Of a stretch of 64,000 nt of DNA, positions 24,571-36,273 are shown one piece after another. The notes under the pieces are model-generated. The model made no database searches, was not told where the DNA came from, and saw only the letters and a program-made list of their open reading frames with translations. Origin of the DNA: Elysia chlorotica (lineage: Eukaryota > Mollusca > Gastropoda > Plakobranchidae); the NCBI GenBank assembly GCA_003991915.1, contig RQTK01000317.1, forward strand, positions 317,077 through 381,076, written 5' to 3'. The first letter of the stretch is position 1. Each line of letters opens with the position of its first letter. A program made the translations under genes and the position numbers.

Positions 24571-25377
24571 TACACCACTATCTATATATTTGTTGGGTGT
24601 TTCATACTGTTCATTAAATCGTCTCTGCTGACCTCTGAATATTCAATTTAATGAATAAAATTAAAGCACGATGCCGGTACGCTAATAATACAGTGCAGGC
24701 CTAACATAAGAGAACATAGTTGTCTTGTAGTACTGGTAGAGCCGATAAACCATGCTCTCTCTGAGTGGCAAGGTGATTTGGTGCTGATGCTCGTACATGT
24801 CGGGGGTTCTAATCCATGAAGCGCAACCATTTTGCTGTCATATATCCAAAGCATATTTCCACCCACTGCTGAAAAATACCTAAAGATTCCTGCTCTACAG
24901 TGTATCATGAGCTACCATCTTAAATGTCCATTCACTCTGTAATGTTGAGCGGTGAGTTATTAGATTATTAGCTGTAACCAAAGGCCCACAATATCCTGAG
25001 TTTTATGACGTTATCCCAAGTTCGATAGTGAGTTTTCCCTTAGGTGACTTGAAAACATTTCACTACTTTGCGCAGAGTTTTATTGTACTGAACTAACCCC
25101 CAACATTTTTGTATTCGTGTCATGTGCTGCTTACTTTATGTAAGAAAACACGTTTCAAACTAGATTAAAACCGGGAAGTAACGTTTCTATAGCCAAGAGC
25201 TTTGTGGGCCGATTCATTATCCGTTCCAATGAATTAGAGCATTAGCCCACCTTGGCTCATTCTAGATCTAGATTTAAGTCAAATCGTTTATAAACGTTTC
25301 TTAAATTACAATGAGATAAGAATGTTAAACTGAAAGCCTTGTGACAGCAGGATAGAACACAAAAGCTACGCGAAATC
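24571..25377. other. iRhom upstream flank with a tRNA-like block
   Basis: At 24766-24822 a plus-strand GTGGCAAGGTGATTTGG...GGGGTTCTAATCC looks like a tRNA-derived SINE head (A and B boxes). The rest is AT-rich and must hold the 5' UTR of the iRhom gene; the first coding ATG is preceded by an in-frame TGA at 25342. No promoter element can be called. Confidence 0.45.
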
Positions 25378-27432
25378 ATGCTGCACACACTTAATAGATT
25401 TTTAGCTAAATGTTTGTTGGGCTTAGGAGAATTTATTGGAATTGATAAGCAGGCGACAGAGCGCTGGATACCGATTTTTGAACGCAAAATCCTCGTAAGT
25501 TTTGACAGTTTCGAATAGGAGCCTTCCTTCTTGTTACAGCAGTTATAGCAGTAGTATGGTTTGGCTAGACATACCTTTCATGTTCTGAATAATGCAAGAC
25601 ATCAACATTAACCAACGAAGCCAATTGCCAGATTTAAGGCGCCCCCCCCCCTTTTTGCCAGAAGCGACCCCCTTTAAAAGCTTTGCAAAATTATGCACCA
25701 TAGGCGAGTCTTTGACTCTTTGTATGACAACCATAAGGGAGTGAGGAGCCGCTCACCTAAGCTGGGGCCAGGGCCCCCTTGCAACCTAAATCTGGCACCC
25801 ACTAGGCCTACTTGTACATCTAGTGCATCCATGTAGTGCAGAGAAGTTAAACGCTTCAATTATCATTATTAGAAGCATTTCTAACCCTAAGCACCAAATT
25901 ATACAAAAAGAACTTCCTAATATAGCTTTCAACAAGTACCGTATTTGACAAAGGTTGGATCTTCAAGTATCGATTAACTATCGTTGATTGCCCAAACAGA
26001 CATTCTAATAGGTTTACCAAAGAGGTCTTTTGGGAACAAACCACTGGAAGGGGTTCTAGAATCAAAACATTCATAGGCCTTATACATTTTTATTGATTAC
26101 CATTACAACAGTTTGAACAAAATTTGAAAGAAGTATTCATTATAAATGCAACAAAATCATAAGCCTACGTTCAATTTCAGGGTGGCGATGTAGGTCTATC
26201 GTTGACATGGGCTACAGATTCTCATGGAGTCATGGTATTGGAGACAGAGACCCTTGTCCGCGAGCTCTCCAACACTGACTCAGTCCAGGGAGTTTTAGAT
26301 GAGATGCAAAGGCTCACTGGCTTCTTGGAACACAGGCCGATGTGTTTCAGTAGTTTGCCTCCAGGTTTCGATCAGTTAGACACGTCTAGCCAAAACTCTC
26401 GGACAGACATAAACACGTCTAGAAATGTGTACGACCATGACTGTCAATCTAGACTTGACGAATGCCCAACTCGGGTTACTTCCTTAACGCAAATAACTGA
26501 TGATGACGATCATCATCATGATGATGATAATGGTGATGATGATGATGATTATGATGATGATGATAATGCTGATAATCAAATACCCTACGCGCATCGAGGA
26601 AAACACAATTGTGTGTTGCAAAGAAAGAATCTTGAGTCATATACAATTTTTGCTAGGCGTTCGAAACCTTACCGTTTTTGCGATGACATGGATTTGGTTA
26701 GATCAAGATTCAATGAAAATTTCACCATCTGTTACCAACCGATAGATGCCACAGAGCAAAATTTCTGTAATTTTCGTAAAAACACGGATCCTCTATCTTA
26801 CCTGAATCTTTTCATTGACAATCAAGTAGGTATGTTTCACAAAAATTTGTCAACGAACCTATTACTAGATTCATGTGCTTTCGAGATAATCAGAGCTAAT
26901 TCACACAACAGTCAAGGCATTGGGACCGATACGCAAACGTTATCATCAAATTTTCAGGCACACTTGGAATCCAATGTGGACCCTTGTTTCCAAGATTCAG
27001 ATCGAATAGATCAATCAATGAAACCAGAATATGCGACAAATATCCACGAGTCTGGGGGACAAACCAGAGACATTAAAAATATTTGTTCCCATTTAAAATC
27101 TATATTGCATGGCACTCTCGTCGTCATCATAAAATTGTTACTCTGTAAGTTTTTCCTGCCCTGGAAGCCGCAGGACAAGAAAAAACTAACCCCACAAAGC
27201 GCTGCTGCTGTTGAGGCTTTCCTGACGAAACATACTGCAAGAAACCCATTGTACATGACGGCATCAAGAACCTCAAAAGTAAATAAATGACAGTGTCTTG
27301 AAACTTACATGTGTTCTGTATATTTCATTATAAACTTCCTTGCGAGCGATACCATTATCTTATCTCCTTAATCGTCATTCACACTACCTTCACTGTTATC
27401 ATAATAATCAATACAATCAGATAACTCTCCGT

Positions 27433-27509
<77 letters not shown>

Positions 27510-27510
27510 T

Positions 27511-27567
<57 letters not shown>

Positions 27568-30500
27568 GTCATCATCATCGTCATCATTATCATCATCATA
27601 TCATCGTAATTTTAAAAGTACTTTCTATGTAACACAGTCTTACAGTTTCTTTGTTATTATTATAGGATCAAAATTTAAAAACGAACGCAGATGAGGAGAT
27701 ACAGTTTTTGCAAGGAAAGGAAGCCTTCGACTACTATAAAATGTTGTCAACAGTGAGTACATGTAACATGTTATAACGTTGAATGGGACAGTCAAAATAA
27801 CAAAAGAAGAGATGAGGTGGTTGAAAAGACAGAAGCAACTTAAGTTTTCCTTTTATAGTTCACTATATGGTATACACAGGCACAATAGTTGATAATAATA
27901 ATTTGAACTATTTGAATTTAAACCTCAGTGAAAAAGAAAAGTAAAATTGATATGAACTCTCCCATTTTCTTAAACATCAGTAGCGGCTGATAGATAGAAA
28001 TTACTACATGTTCACACTACTCTCTTTATTTGAATCTTCCTCTCTTCCTCTCTTTGTCATTCTTTTTTTTTTCAACCATCTTTTATATTACACATTGATG
28101 AATAAAGGACTCTCGAGCATTTTGTCCCCCCCCCCCTTAAAAAAACCCAACAAAACAAACTGCTTATCCCCAGACTGAGACTTTGATGAATATACAGCAG
28201 ATGAAATCTGACGAACGCTATTTGAAGAAGTTATATACTAGGAGGAAGAGACTGGTGGAGGAACTCGTTGAGGCAGCAAAAGGTACGTTTCCTTAGCGAC
28301 ATTCCGCCAGACAATGATTGTATTATAGGTTGGTCTAGAAATGGCAATAACAAAGGTCTTCTTGGACAATTAAACAAAATTATATAATCGTTTATCACTG
28401 AAAGGCATGTTCAAATTTTGCATCCTTTGAAACAAAATTAATAGAAAAAAAAAAAAAAGAAAAAAAAAGAACAAGAAAAAAGTGTAAAACAAAAAACAAT
28501 GGCACACGCGCACCACAGAAAAATAATTATATTACCGAAATACCGTGAGATTTCACCAAAGAAAAAGGGAATGAAGTCGTTCAATATCGAAGAAAGTTTT
28601 AGGATGCATTATTTTACTTTTATCGACAGTATAATTTTAGACACATTCCATGATCAAGGTTAAAGAAAAGCATATAAAAATATGAATCTTCTGAGTCCAA
28701 TTAACATTTTTAAAAATATAACCAAGCACGTTTCCATTGCTAGACACAAATACATGGCTCGTATCTGTGATCTGCTATCTCCGAACAGAAAAGAGTTGAA
28801 GGTTGTTCAGATCAAAGCAAATTTTTTACACCGTTTGAGGAGTTTTATATCAGTTTATTTTCTATCTTTTACAAACCAGACTTTTACAAAGCCCCTACAG
28901 ACGAGAAACGTTTAAAGTGGAAACATTTGAAAAGAAATATTGAGGAAACAACACCTGTTTTCTCAGAAGCGAGAAAATATTTAAGTGTGGTGGGGGATAA
29001 GATACCATTCTTTACACTTGCTCTTATGTTGGTGGGTTATCTAATAGTACATGTCTCTTACCATAATCTTTTATCCCATCCTCATCTTCCTCGTTCTCCT
29101 TCTCATCCTCGGCTTAGCCCTCTTCCTCTCCATTTTCGTCCTCGTCCTCCTCATCACTATCATTGCTATCATCATCCCCCTCAGCATCAGTATAATCCCC
29201 CTGACCATTCCCATTTATATTATTTATACAAGTTAGTCTTATAATCATCCAGACTTTTTGAATGCTTAAGGTGTATGGCTTTTATTGCAAAACTGAAGTG
29301 TAATATTAACTTTTTCGTCTAGATACTGCTTATATCTTTAGTAAATATACGATTATCAAACCACTTACGATCTCGTTCTTTAATTGTTCACTACTTGCCT
29401 GTCAAGTGCCAGGCAGCTTTACTGATAATTGTCTGCTCGATACTGGGCCTGGAGACCGGCATCCAAAGCTACAAGAAGACAGAGGTGAACATTCCTACCC
29501 TCCTGGGATCAGAGGCATTCACCGTGGTGAGAGAGCCCAACCCGTGGATTGGTCCGTCCGAGAGATTCTTCTGGGGTTAGTGAAAAGAATGACATCAATT
29601 TGATTAGCCTAAGTTTTTGTTTGGCCAATGATAAGATGGGCTTATCAATCGGATGTTTTGAACTAAATCGAAGTTTTAAATTTTTTTTTTTTAATTGGAA
29701 TAATAACAAATCGCGTGCGCCCCCCCCCCCTCTCCTCGGACATAGTTTTTTCGGACTTGGAAACCCTATCTTTAGATCATTAGCGCCAATCTGAAATTTG
29801 TCAGGCGAACCGACATGGTGTCATAATTGATATCTCTTGCAAGATTATGTCCTCTGAGGGCTTTATACGCCTGGATTCACCATTACATTTATCTTTAAGA
29901 TGGATAAGGCTAGATACTTTTAGAAGCGCGAGAGACATCGATGATTGATGCAAGATAAATTGCACATCTTTAAGTTCTATCAGTGCCGAATATTGGTGGT
30001 AGGGGGCCCGGGGCCCAGCTGAAGTGAGGGGCCCCTCTCTTCCTTAAAGGAATATCTTATGATGATTTTTTTATCTGTTTTTTTTCCAAAACGTTCTAGA
30101 TCTCGTTGTGTAAACCAGTAGATCTCGTTGTGTAAACCAGTGGTTTATCTGTACTATTTGAATAAAACATTACATTTTTAAAAACTATAATATGGAGCCA
30201 AAAACAAAATCGAAAGTGCAGAGTTCGCTAGCTGTTAGTACTCAAAGGTTGTAGTAATTACGTCACGTGCCTTTTTGAATAGTGGCCAGGCACTTTAATG
30301 GTTTTCCTTAAGTTATGTCATTGATGATGGCAGGATAATGAATGGCGGGAAACATCTCATGCTCATAAAAGACAGGTGAACGAGTCGTTCTTGTTATTAT
30401 TCTTAATGGACGGTTATTTTTTGGGTCGGTGTCAGTATAATGTGACCGGCTGAGACAGAGGTCATGGTATCCACGCCCTGTCACGAGTGTGGTGATTTTT

Positions 30501-32404
30501 AGTACTGTCACACAGGAGTAAAACTGTATCAGTCTGTCACATTATTCTTTCACGGACTCGACCAGAAGTGTTTGAGATTGTCCGATTGGGGACCGGACCA
30601 GGGACTTTCTGCTTGCGCTCTACCACTAGGCCACCTTGACGGTGATACTTCCTTTGTTTGTTGATTTAAAAAAAGACATGCCTTGTCACGCCTGATTTTT
30701 ATTTAAAAAAAATGCTGTAGTAAGTGTTATTTAAACACAGTCTCCTTTCGGGGTTAAAAAATCAGTTGCAGCTGCCGCAGTGACTCTTTGCATGGGGGGT
30801 AACTCTGGATCGTTAGCTGCAGCACAGCACACCCGCGAGTCAAAAGAGGCTACGAGCGACCAGAACCAACAACAGGAGATAGGATGCTGTGAAATGGCAA
30901 GCCACTTCAACAGAGCGGGGTCAACCACTTTCGCCGACTGCATTAAAATGACCACAGGTGATACTATGGGTTCATTAGAAATGTATTTATTGAAGGTTCA
31001 ATAAAATTATGACGTTTGGTCAAATAATGCATAGTTTTGCAAGGAGAATCTTGTCGTTTATGTGAGTGAAAGACCTTCAATGTACCGATGGGTGACAATG
31101 CATTCTCTATCTTGTGGACTAGATTCTAGACTTTTAGTCTCATTCAGTACGGATCTATATTTCAGAATTCACACAATGATATCTTCCTGAAGCATGTGGT
31201 CTTGACATTCATCTTTATGAGACGAGACCGTTTATCCATTTATAGCTCTTAATACATGTGTCCAAATCAACATTTTTGATAATTCTAGTTTGAGTATGTG
31301 CGAGGCTATGACGCTTTCCGTTAAAAAAAATCTTTTACTTCTTCCACCTTATTTTGTCTTTCTCAACTTCAAACCAAGAAACAAGTTACACATACGTCAT
31401 AAAAGTATGACCTCTTCGTTGCAAAGTAAATACACATAACAATTTTCCAGTTATAATAATGTAGCTGACCAGATACTTAAAATTGTAATAATTATGAAAC
31501 CAGAAAGCGCCTTGATAATTATGGACAAATATATAGGCCTAATTATCCAGTTGAGTTATTTGCCAGTCCACCATAAGAGGTGAGATCAGGTAAAAGTATA
31601 GTAGATGTAGGCTATAGATCTAATTATATGAAACATAAATCGTCTTGGGTCACAATCAAATGTTATGTTTGCTAAGTATTTACAACTTTTTGCAGGTTTA
31701 GGGCAATGGAGGGGCGGAGTCCTGTGTAGCCAAAGGACCGCCCCTAACAACCAAGTCGCCCACGTGATCAAACCGTGCTGTGAGGCGAGAACCGGAACTT
31801 GCCGGATGCTTTCCCATGAACATTGTGTGCTCATCAAGGGCGTTTTCCACATCGCGCTGGATCACTGCGGCCAAGTACGGTTCTTTATGCAAAAAAGGCT
31901 TAAATATCGTACCGTTTAACCTTTTCCATTCTTTATAATTATAATCTGGTTAGTGAATACAGTAAATGCACTATTCAGACAGAACTAGTTGTAAAAAATT
32001 AGATGCCATGTAAACTTCTCGGTATCGATTCTTTTGCAATAATCACTTATTTTGTTACCTTCAGTATTAAAGCAATGCTTCTGCACTGTCAACACAACTA
32101 AATTAGGATGAAGTCAAAGCTTGGTGCTCGACAAAATCCGTAATGATCAAGGCATTAACCACTATATACCGGTGCCGTGCTATTTTTAACGCCGTGTATA
32201 TAATAGCCACATTATAGCCCCTAAAGAGGTTATCGAAACATTTACGAAACTCATCAATTAGATTTTCTGAAATGGAAGACATTATTCTATTAAAGAAGAA
32301 AGCTATTTTGAAAGAAGTAAGAAGAAAAAAAAAAACGAAACAAACAAATAAAACAACAACAACAACAACAACAACAACAATAACAACAACAACAACAAAC
32401 AACA

Positions 32405-32446
<42 letters not shown>

Positions 32447-32462
32447 AAAACAACAAAAAACA

Positions 32463-32515
<53 letters not shown>

Positions 32516-33075
32516 TCAGCAGCAACAAAAAGCAAACATAGCAAGAAGTAAAAAATCTTTACACTGATGATTATAATTTAGTTGATTAAAATTACAATAA
32601 AAAGTAGATCACCAGTCCTGTCTTTCTGGTTACTCACGTATCACAATATGTTCCACAAACACCCCATATCCTAAGACCAACTGTTTGCATGCTCTATGCC
32701 GCCTGAAAAAGAACGACATGACTGCCATTCTTCCAAAAGACAACCGATACCTGAAATTGACCTGGCTAGATTGGTTCAAGTGGGTTTTCCAGTCAGAAAA
32801 AGACAGAAAGCGAATGCTTGTCGCTGCCAATTCATCGGACGATGCCAGCTCCAACTTTGAGGCGCCCTACCAGTGGTGGCGACTGCTCACCGCTCTCCCC
32901 CTCACCTTCGGCTTGCTGCACCTGCTGCTGGTGGTGCTCCTGCAGGTGGCGATCATGCTGCCCGTAGAGATGTACGCTGGCTGGCACCGCGCCATGCTCA
33001 TCTATGTCTGCAGTGCACTGGCAGGAGAAATGGTTGGTCAATCGAATTGAAATTTGTTGTGGTTGCTATCTTTGC

Positions 33076-33135
<60 letters not shown>

Positions 33136-34079
33136 CCCTGCTATTATAACATTAAATAATCCGATCAGGGTCTAAAGAAAGCATTAATCAATAACGTTGA
33201 GAGCATCTTACGTGTTCACAGTAAAGTCTCTACCCTGAGTTTTAAAACATTTAAAACATGTTTTAAACATGCTTTTAGCTCTGGAATGTTCGTAAACATC
33301 TGCCTCTCAATTTGTATCATACGTCGTTACGTATTTTTTTGTTTTCAAAATGTTGTAAACATCTTACTTTCAAGAGTTTCTACCCTTAAACGTGACCGGA
33401 TGAGACAGGAGTGATGGTATCCGTGCCCTGTCTCATGTGTGGCATCACATAAAACGGTCAGACGTCAGTCTTGGGGCCCGTCCACAATATATTCTATATA
33501 GTGCTGATGTTGGAAGTAAAACCACTCAACTACAACTACCCCTTAGAATAATGATATTCCTCTCAACAGTTTCTACCCCTAAATTCTCCCAACCTTCAAA
33601 CATCTCCCTCTAACCAGATGGCGTGCTCAGTGGAACCGTCGCGGCCACACGTCGGCAGCACGGGCGGGGCTGCAGGCTTTATCAGCGTGGCGCTCCTGGA
33701 GCTTGGTCAGGCGTGGTCCTTCCTCCCACACCCCTGGCGGGACGCTGCCGGCCTAGCTGGCGTGACGCTCTTCTTCCTGCTTCTGGGGACCCTGCACCTG
33801 GTCAGCCTCGCCTCCGTCCTAGCAGGCCTGGTTGTCGGCGCCAGCGTGGGCCTCATGGTGGTTCCCTACATCACCTTCGGGCACCGTCTCCGTGCTGTCC
33901 TGGTCGGGTTAGCGCTCTTCTTAGCGGCTGAGATGGTCATCCATTTCTGTTACACGTCTGCGCTGTCACCTATGTCGCACTTGCAAAGCGGTTTACTCAA
34001 CAGGCTTCGTAGGACGATTGGAAACTGGGAGTGCGTGCCGTATAGCGAGCAGATGTGTCTTACATACACTCGTACTTGA
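25378..34079 (+). CDS. iRhom-like inactive rhomboid (RHBDF family), divergent
   Basis: iRhoms are catalytically dead rhomboids of the ER/Golgi and cell surface that guide clients such as ADAM17 and EGF ligands. Ten exons join in phase: 25378-25494, 26181-27278, 27666-27752, 28174-28282, 28811-29031, 29413-29575, 30781-30957, 31696-31874, 32616-33032 and 33618-34079, giving 1009 aa (human about 855). The N-terminus EFIGIDKQATERW resembles the iRhom WFGVSKD...QKW block. Residues 40-405 are a long cytosolic region with an Asp/His-rich tract. TM1 (about 530-560) begins IPFFTLALML. The luminal iRhom homology domain has NPWIGPSE, IGCC and IKPCCEARTGTC. The rhomboid core has AGWHR and VPYITFG, and the tail NWECVPYSEQMC. 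The active-site loop reads VGSTGG (Thr871 for Ser), and Ser922 replaces the catalytic His. It lacks the iRhom proline (GPxG). Dead protease: firm. Orthology to RHBDF1/2 versus a mollusc-specific paralogue: open. Confidence 0.85.
26503..26576 (+). repeat. Coding GAT/CAT tract in iRhom exon 2
   Basis: A trinucleotide-rich tract inside the long second exon encodes an acidic Asp/His run (about residues 147-171 of the protein). It stays in frame and is interrupted by Asn, Gly and Tyr codons. Confidence 0.75.
27435..27599. repeat. (CAT)n microsatellite in iRhom intron 2
   Basis: About 52 CAT units with a few TAT/CGT interruptions. The poly-Ile and poly-Met frames across it are spurious. Confidence 0.95.
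30102..30143. repeat. 22-bp tandem duplication
   Basis: AGATCTCGTTGTGTAAACCAG occurs twice in succession in iRhom intron 6. Confidence 0.8.
30417..30640 (+). mobile_element. Composite SINE remnant in iRhom intron 6
   Basis: 30417-30500 is the body of the local SINE family in plus orientation (GGTCGGTGTCAGTATAATGT, GACCGGCTGAGACAG). It is followed at 30545-30640 by a second tRNA-like head in the opposite orientation (minus strand GGTGGCCTAGTGGTAGAGCG, with a GGTCCGGTCCCC B-box-like part). This looks like two elements side by side. Confidence 0.6.
32355..32518. repeat. (CAA)n microsatellite in iRhom intron 8
   Basis: About 50 CAA units, interrupted by A runs and TAA. The poly-Thr, poly-Asn and poly-Val frames are artefacts. 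Confidence 0.95.
33075..33135. repeat. (TTG)n microsatellite in iRhom intron 9
   Basis: About 20 TTG units shortly after the donor of exon 9. Confidence 0.9.
33388..33540 (+). mobile_element. SINE copy, head truncated, in last iRhom intron
   Basis: It contains GTGACCGGATGAGACAGGAG, CCGTGCCCTGTCTCATG, CAGACGTCAGTCTTGGGG and a CAACTACAACTACC tail. It ends about 80 bases before the final exon acceptor. Confidence 0.75.
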
Positions 34080-35530
34080 CTCCAAATTCATTTAAATGCG
34101 TTTAATTTTGAAAGCGCAAACACACCTATTGGTTTTGTTGGTTTCAGTAAAGAGATATGACTACACTTGAACTGAAATAAGATTCTCCTTGATGTTTCTA
34201 TTATCCATCACCACCACCACAACCACCACCCTGATCATCGCTGGCCTATGTTGGCGTAAAATGAAATCTGTAATTTCTGAACCTACTTAGGTGAATTTAA
34301 ATTTCAATTTAGTTTTGATTACTTACTTATCTCTACTGATGTACATGTAATAGAGAAACATGGTATGCATAAAGCTCGGTTTAATGTGACTGGCTGAGAC
34401 AGGAGTCATGGTATCCCCGCCCTGCCTCCTGTGTGGCAGCACATACAATTGTCAGACGTATAGCCTATAATTATAGTGCTGGCGTTGGACGTAAAACCAA
34501 CTGAACTACAACTACAAAATGTATGCACAAAGCTGAGGCTTCCCGGAAATAACAGGCAGGGTCACCGAAACAAGCAAACATGTTTGTATTTAGAGTCAAA
34601 CTGAGCTATATCATTAAACTATTAGGTACAATTGACACCATTTCCATTGTTAAGCTAGAAGGCTAATAGTCTGAACCAGAAATACCCTTTGAGTGTCACT
34701 CTGATTTAACTATGCTAATAATTAAAAAAAAAGATGTCTACAACCCCTATTATGCACCAGTGTATCATGTTGGTCACTTGGCCTCAGCCTACATAAGGAG
34801 GTCTCGATATGAGCTTTCAAGGTAAAAATGGAATAATGGGAGAATATGATTTTACGTTACGCATTGTACCAAGTGGGCATGGAAATTAGAATGAAGCAAC
34901 ATTCACCTTAAAAATAAATGACGAGAATATAATGATTTCTTGGACGTAATAAAAGGGACGAAAAAGAAAGAAGAAAGGAAAAAGTATTGCAATTTTGTTG
35001 AGGAGCTCAATACCACCGAGTAACTCGACTATGCTATGGGAATAATCAAAACAGAATCTAGTTGAATTTGAGAAACTTGACTCGGTATCTAGTATCCACC
35101 TCTGTTACAAGCCGGACTGGGGCGGACTGTGAGCTCAAATCGTTCACCCATTAAGGTGGTTTCAGTGCAATAAGCAAACAAACGAACTCAAACTAATTAG
35201 GGACAACTCGTTTTACATTGACATAGAAGAAAAATTGGATAAGTCTTTCAATGCTTATTAAACAATTTTAGAGATAGGCTTAGATCTCCAGAAATGCAAA
35301 TGTTTGCCTTGACTATGCATCGACAATGGGTAATTACAGTTCTTTTCCAATTCCTTTAAGTGCCTGGGCCGACTAAGGCCTTGAAATTTTACGCCGATTA
35401 GGCATAATAACAATTTAAATTCTTTATTTTGTATCTTGACAGGCATTTCGATTTAAAATCTTGGTGTTTGGGGAAGACAAAAATGTTAAATTTTTTACGT
35501 TTAGGCCAAGCACCCAACAATCTATAACCC
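34080..35530. other. iRhom 3' flank with a SINE copy
   Basis: AT-rich sequence with no coding support. A TCACCGAAA-containing repeat motif related to the 35.6-38 kb cluster appears at 34540-34580. Confidence 0.5.
34381..34518 (+). mobile_element. SINE copy, head truncated
   Basis: It has AATGTGACTGGCTGAGACAG, GTCATGGTATCCCCGCCCTG, CAATTGTCAGACG and GTTGGACGTAAAACCAACTG, and ends in an ACTACAACTACAA tail. Confidence 0.75.
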
Positions 35531-35540
35531 TGAACACCAC

Positions 35541-35542
35541 GC

Positions 35543-35585
<43 letters not shown>

Positions 35586-35602
35586 GCAACAACAACAACA
35601 CC

Positions 35603-35646
<44 letters not shown>
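35541..35646. repeat. (CAA)n microsatellite
   Basis: About 34 CAA units with one CAG and one CAC substitution. The poly-Gln frame over it has no gene-like flanks. Confidence 0.95.
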
Positions 35647-36103
35647 AAAAACACTCGCTCTGCAGAGTCTAGACAGAACACGCGAACCAAAGAGAGCCCC
35701 AAGCAAAGTCTCCTTAAGTACAGACCTAGTCACCGAATTGACTTACCTGAGCACAATTCTGTTTAATAAAAATACTACTGATCTATTTCTTTATATTTCT
35801 TATTATAGTTAGGACAGACTGATACTCAGACAGTTTTTTTTCCCCAGCCAACACAGCCCACAACACAAAAATGCAAACTGTGCTAACTGGGCCAAAACTT
35901 TTAAAATTAACATAAGCTTAGTTCAATGTGGGTCCAAGTTCAAAATTAAGTGCAAAATAGATGTTTGTCTACTTCGGTGAATTGGCCTGCTAGTTTTGGA
36001 AGACTCGGCCTCAAGCAAGCCTGATACATGTACCGTGACGTGATGTGCTAAAAATAGTAACTTAGTCACTTGACAGGATGAGCAACCGAGAGGGTTGGGT
36101 TGG

Positions 36104-36273
36104 GGGTTGGGTTGGTTTTAACGTCCAACAGCAGCACTATATAGGCTATATTGTGGACGGGACCCAAGACGGACGTCTGACAATTTTATGTGCTGCCACA
36201 CACGAGACAGGGCGAGGATACCATAACTCCTGTCTCAGCCGGTCACATTATACTGACACCGACCCAACCAGTG
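36104..36273 (-). mobile_element. SINE copy in the repeat cluster
   Basis: It reads TTTTAACGTCCAACAGCAGC, TATATTGTGGACGGGACCC, CGGACGTCTGACAATTTTAT, CACACGAGACAGGGCG and CACCGACCCAACCAGT. Like several other copies it stops before the tRNA-like head. Confidence 0.85.

Noticed and set aside
27340-27609. Poly-Ile, poly-Met and poly-Asp frames over CAT arrays (also 45800-46019)
   Set aside because: Homopolymer frames created by microsatellites, open in several frames on both strands.
28682-28915. 77-codon frame as a separate gene
   Set aside because: It is a shadow in another frame of iRhom exon 5 (28811-29031) and the preceding intron.
35461-35766. Poly-Gln protein over a CAA array
   Set aside because: Encoded by a simple repeat next to a duplicated non-coding block; no conserved domain.
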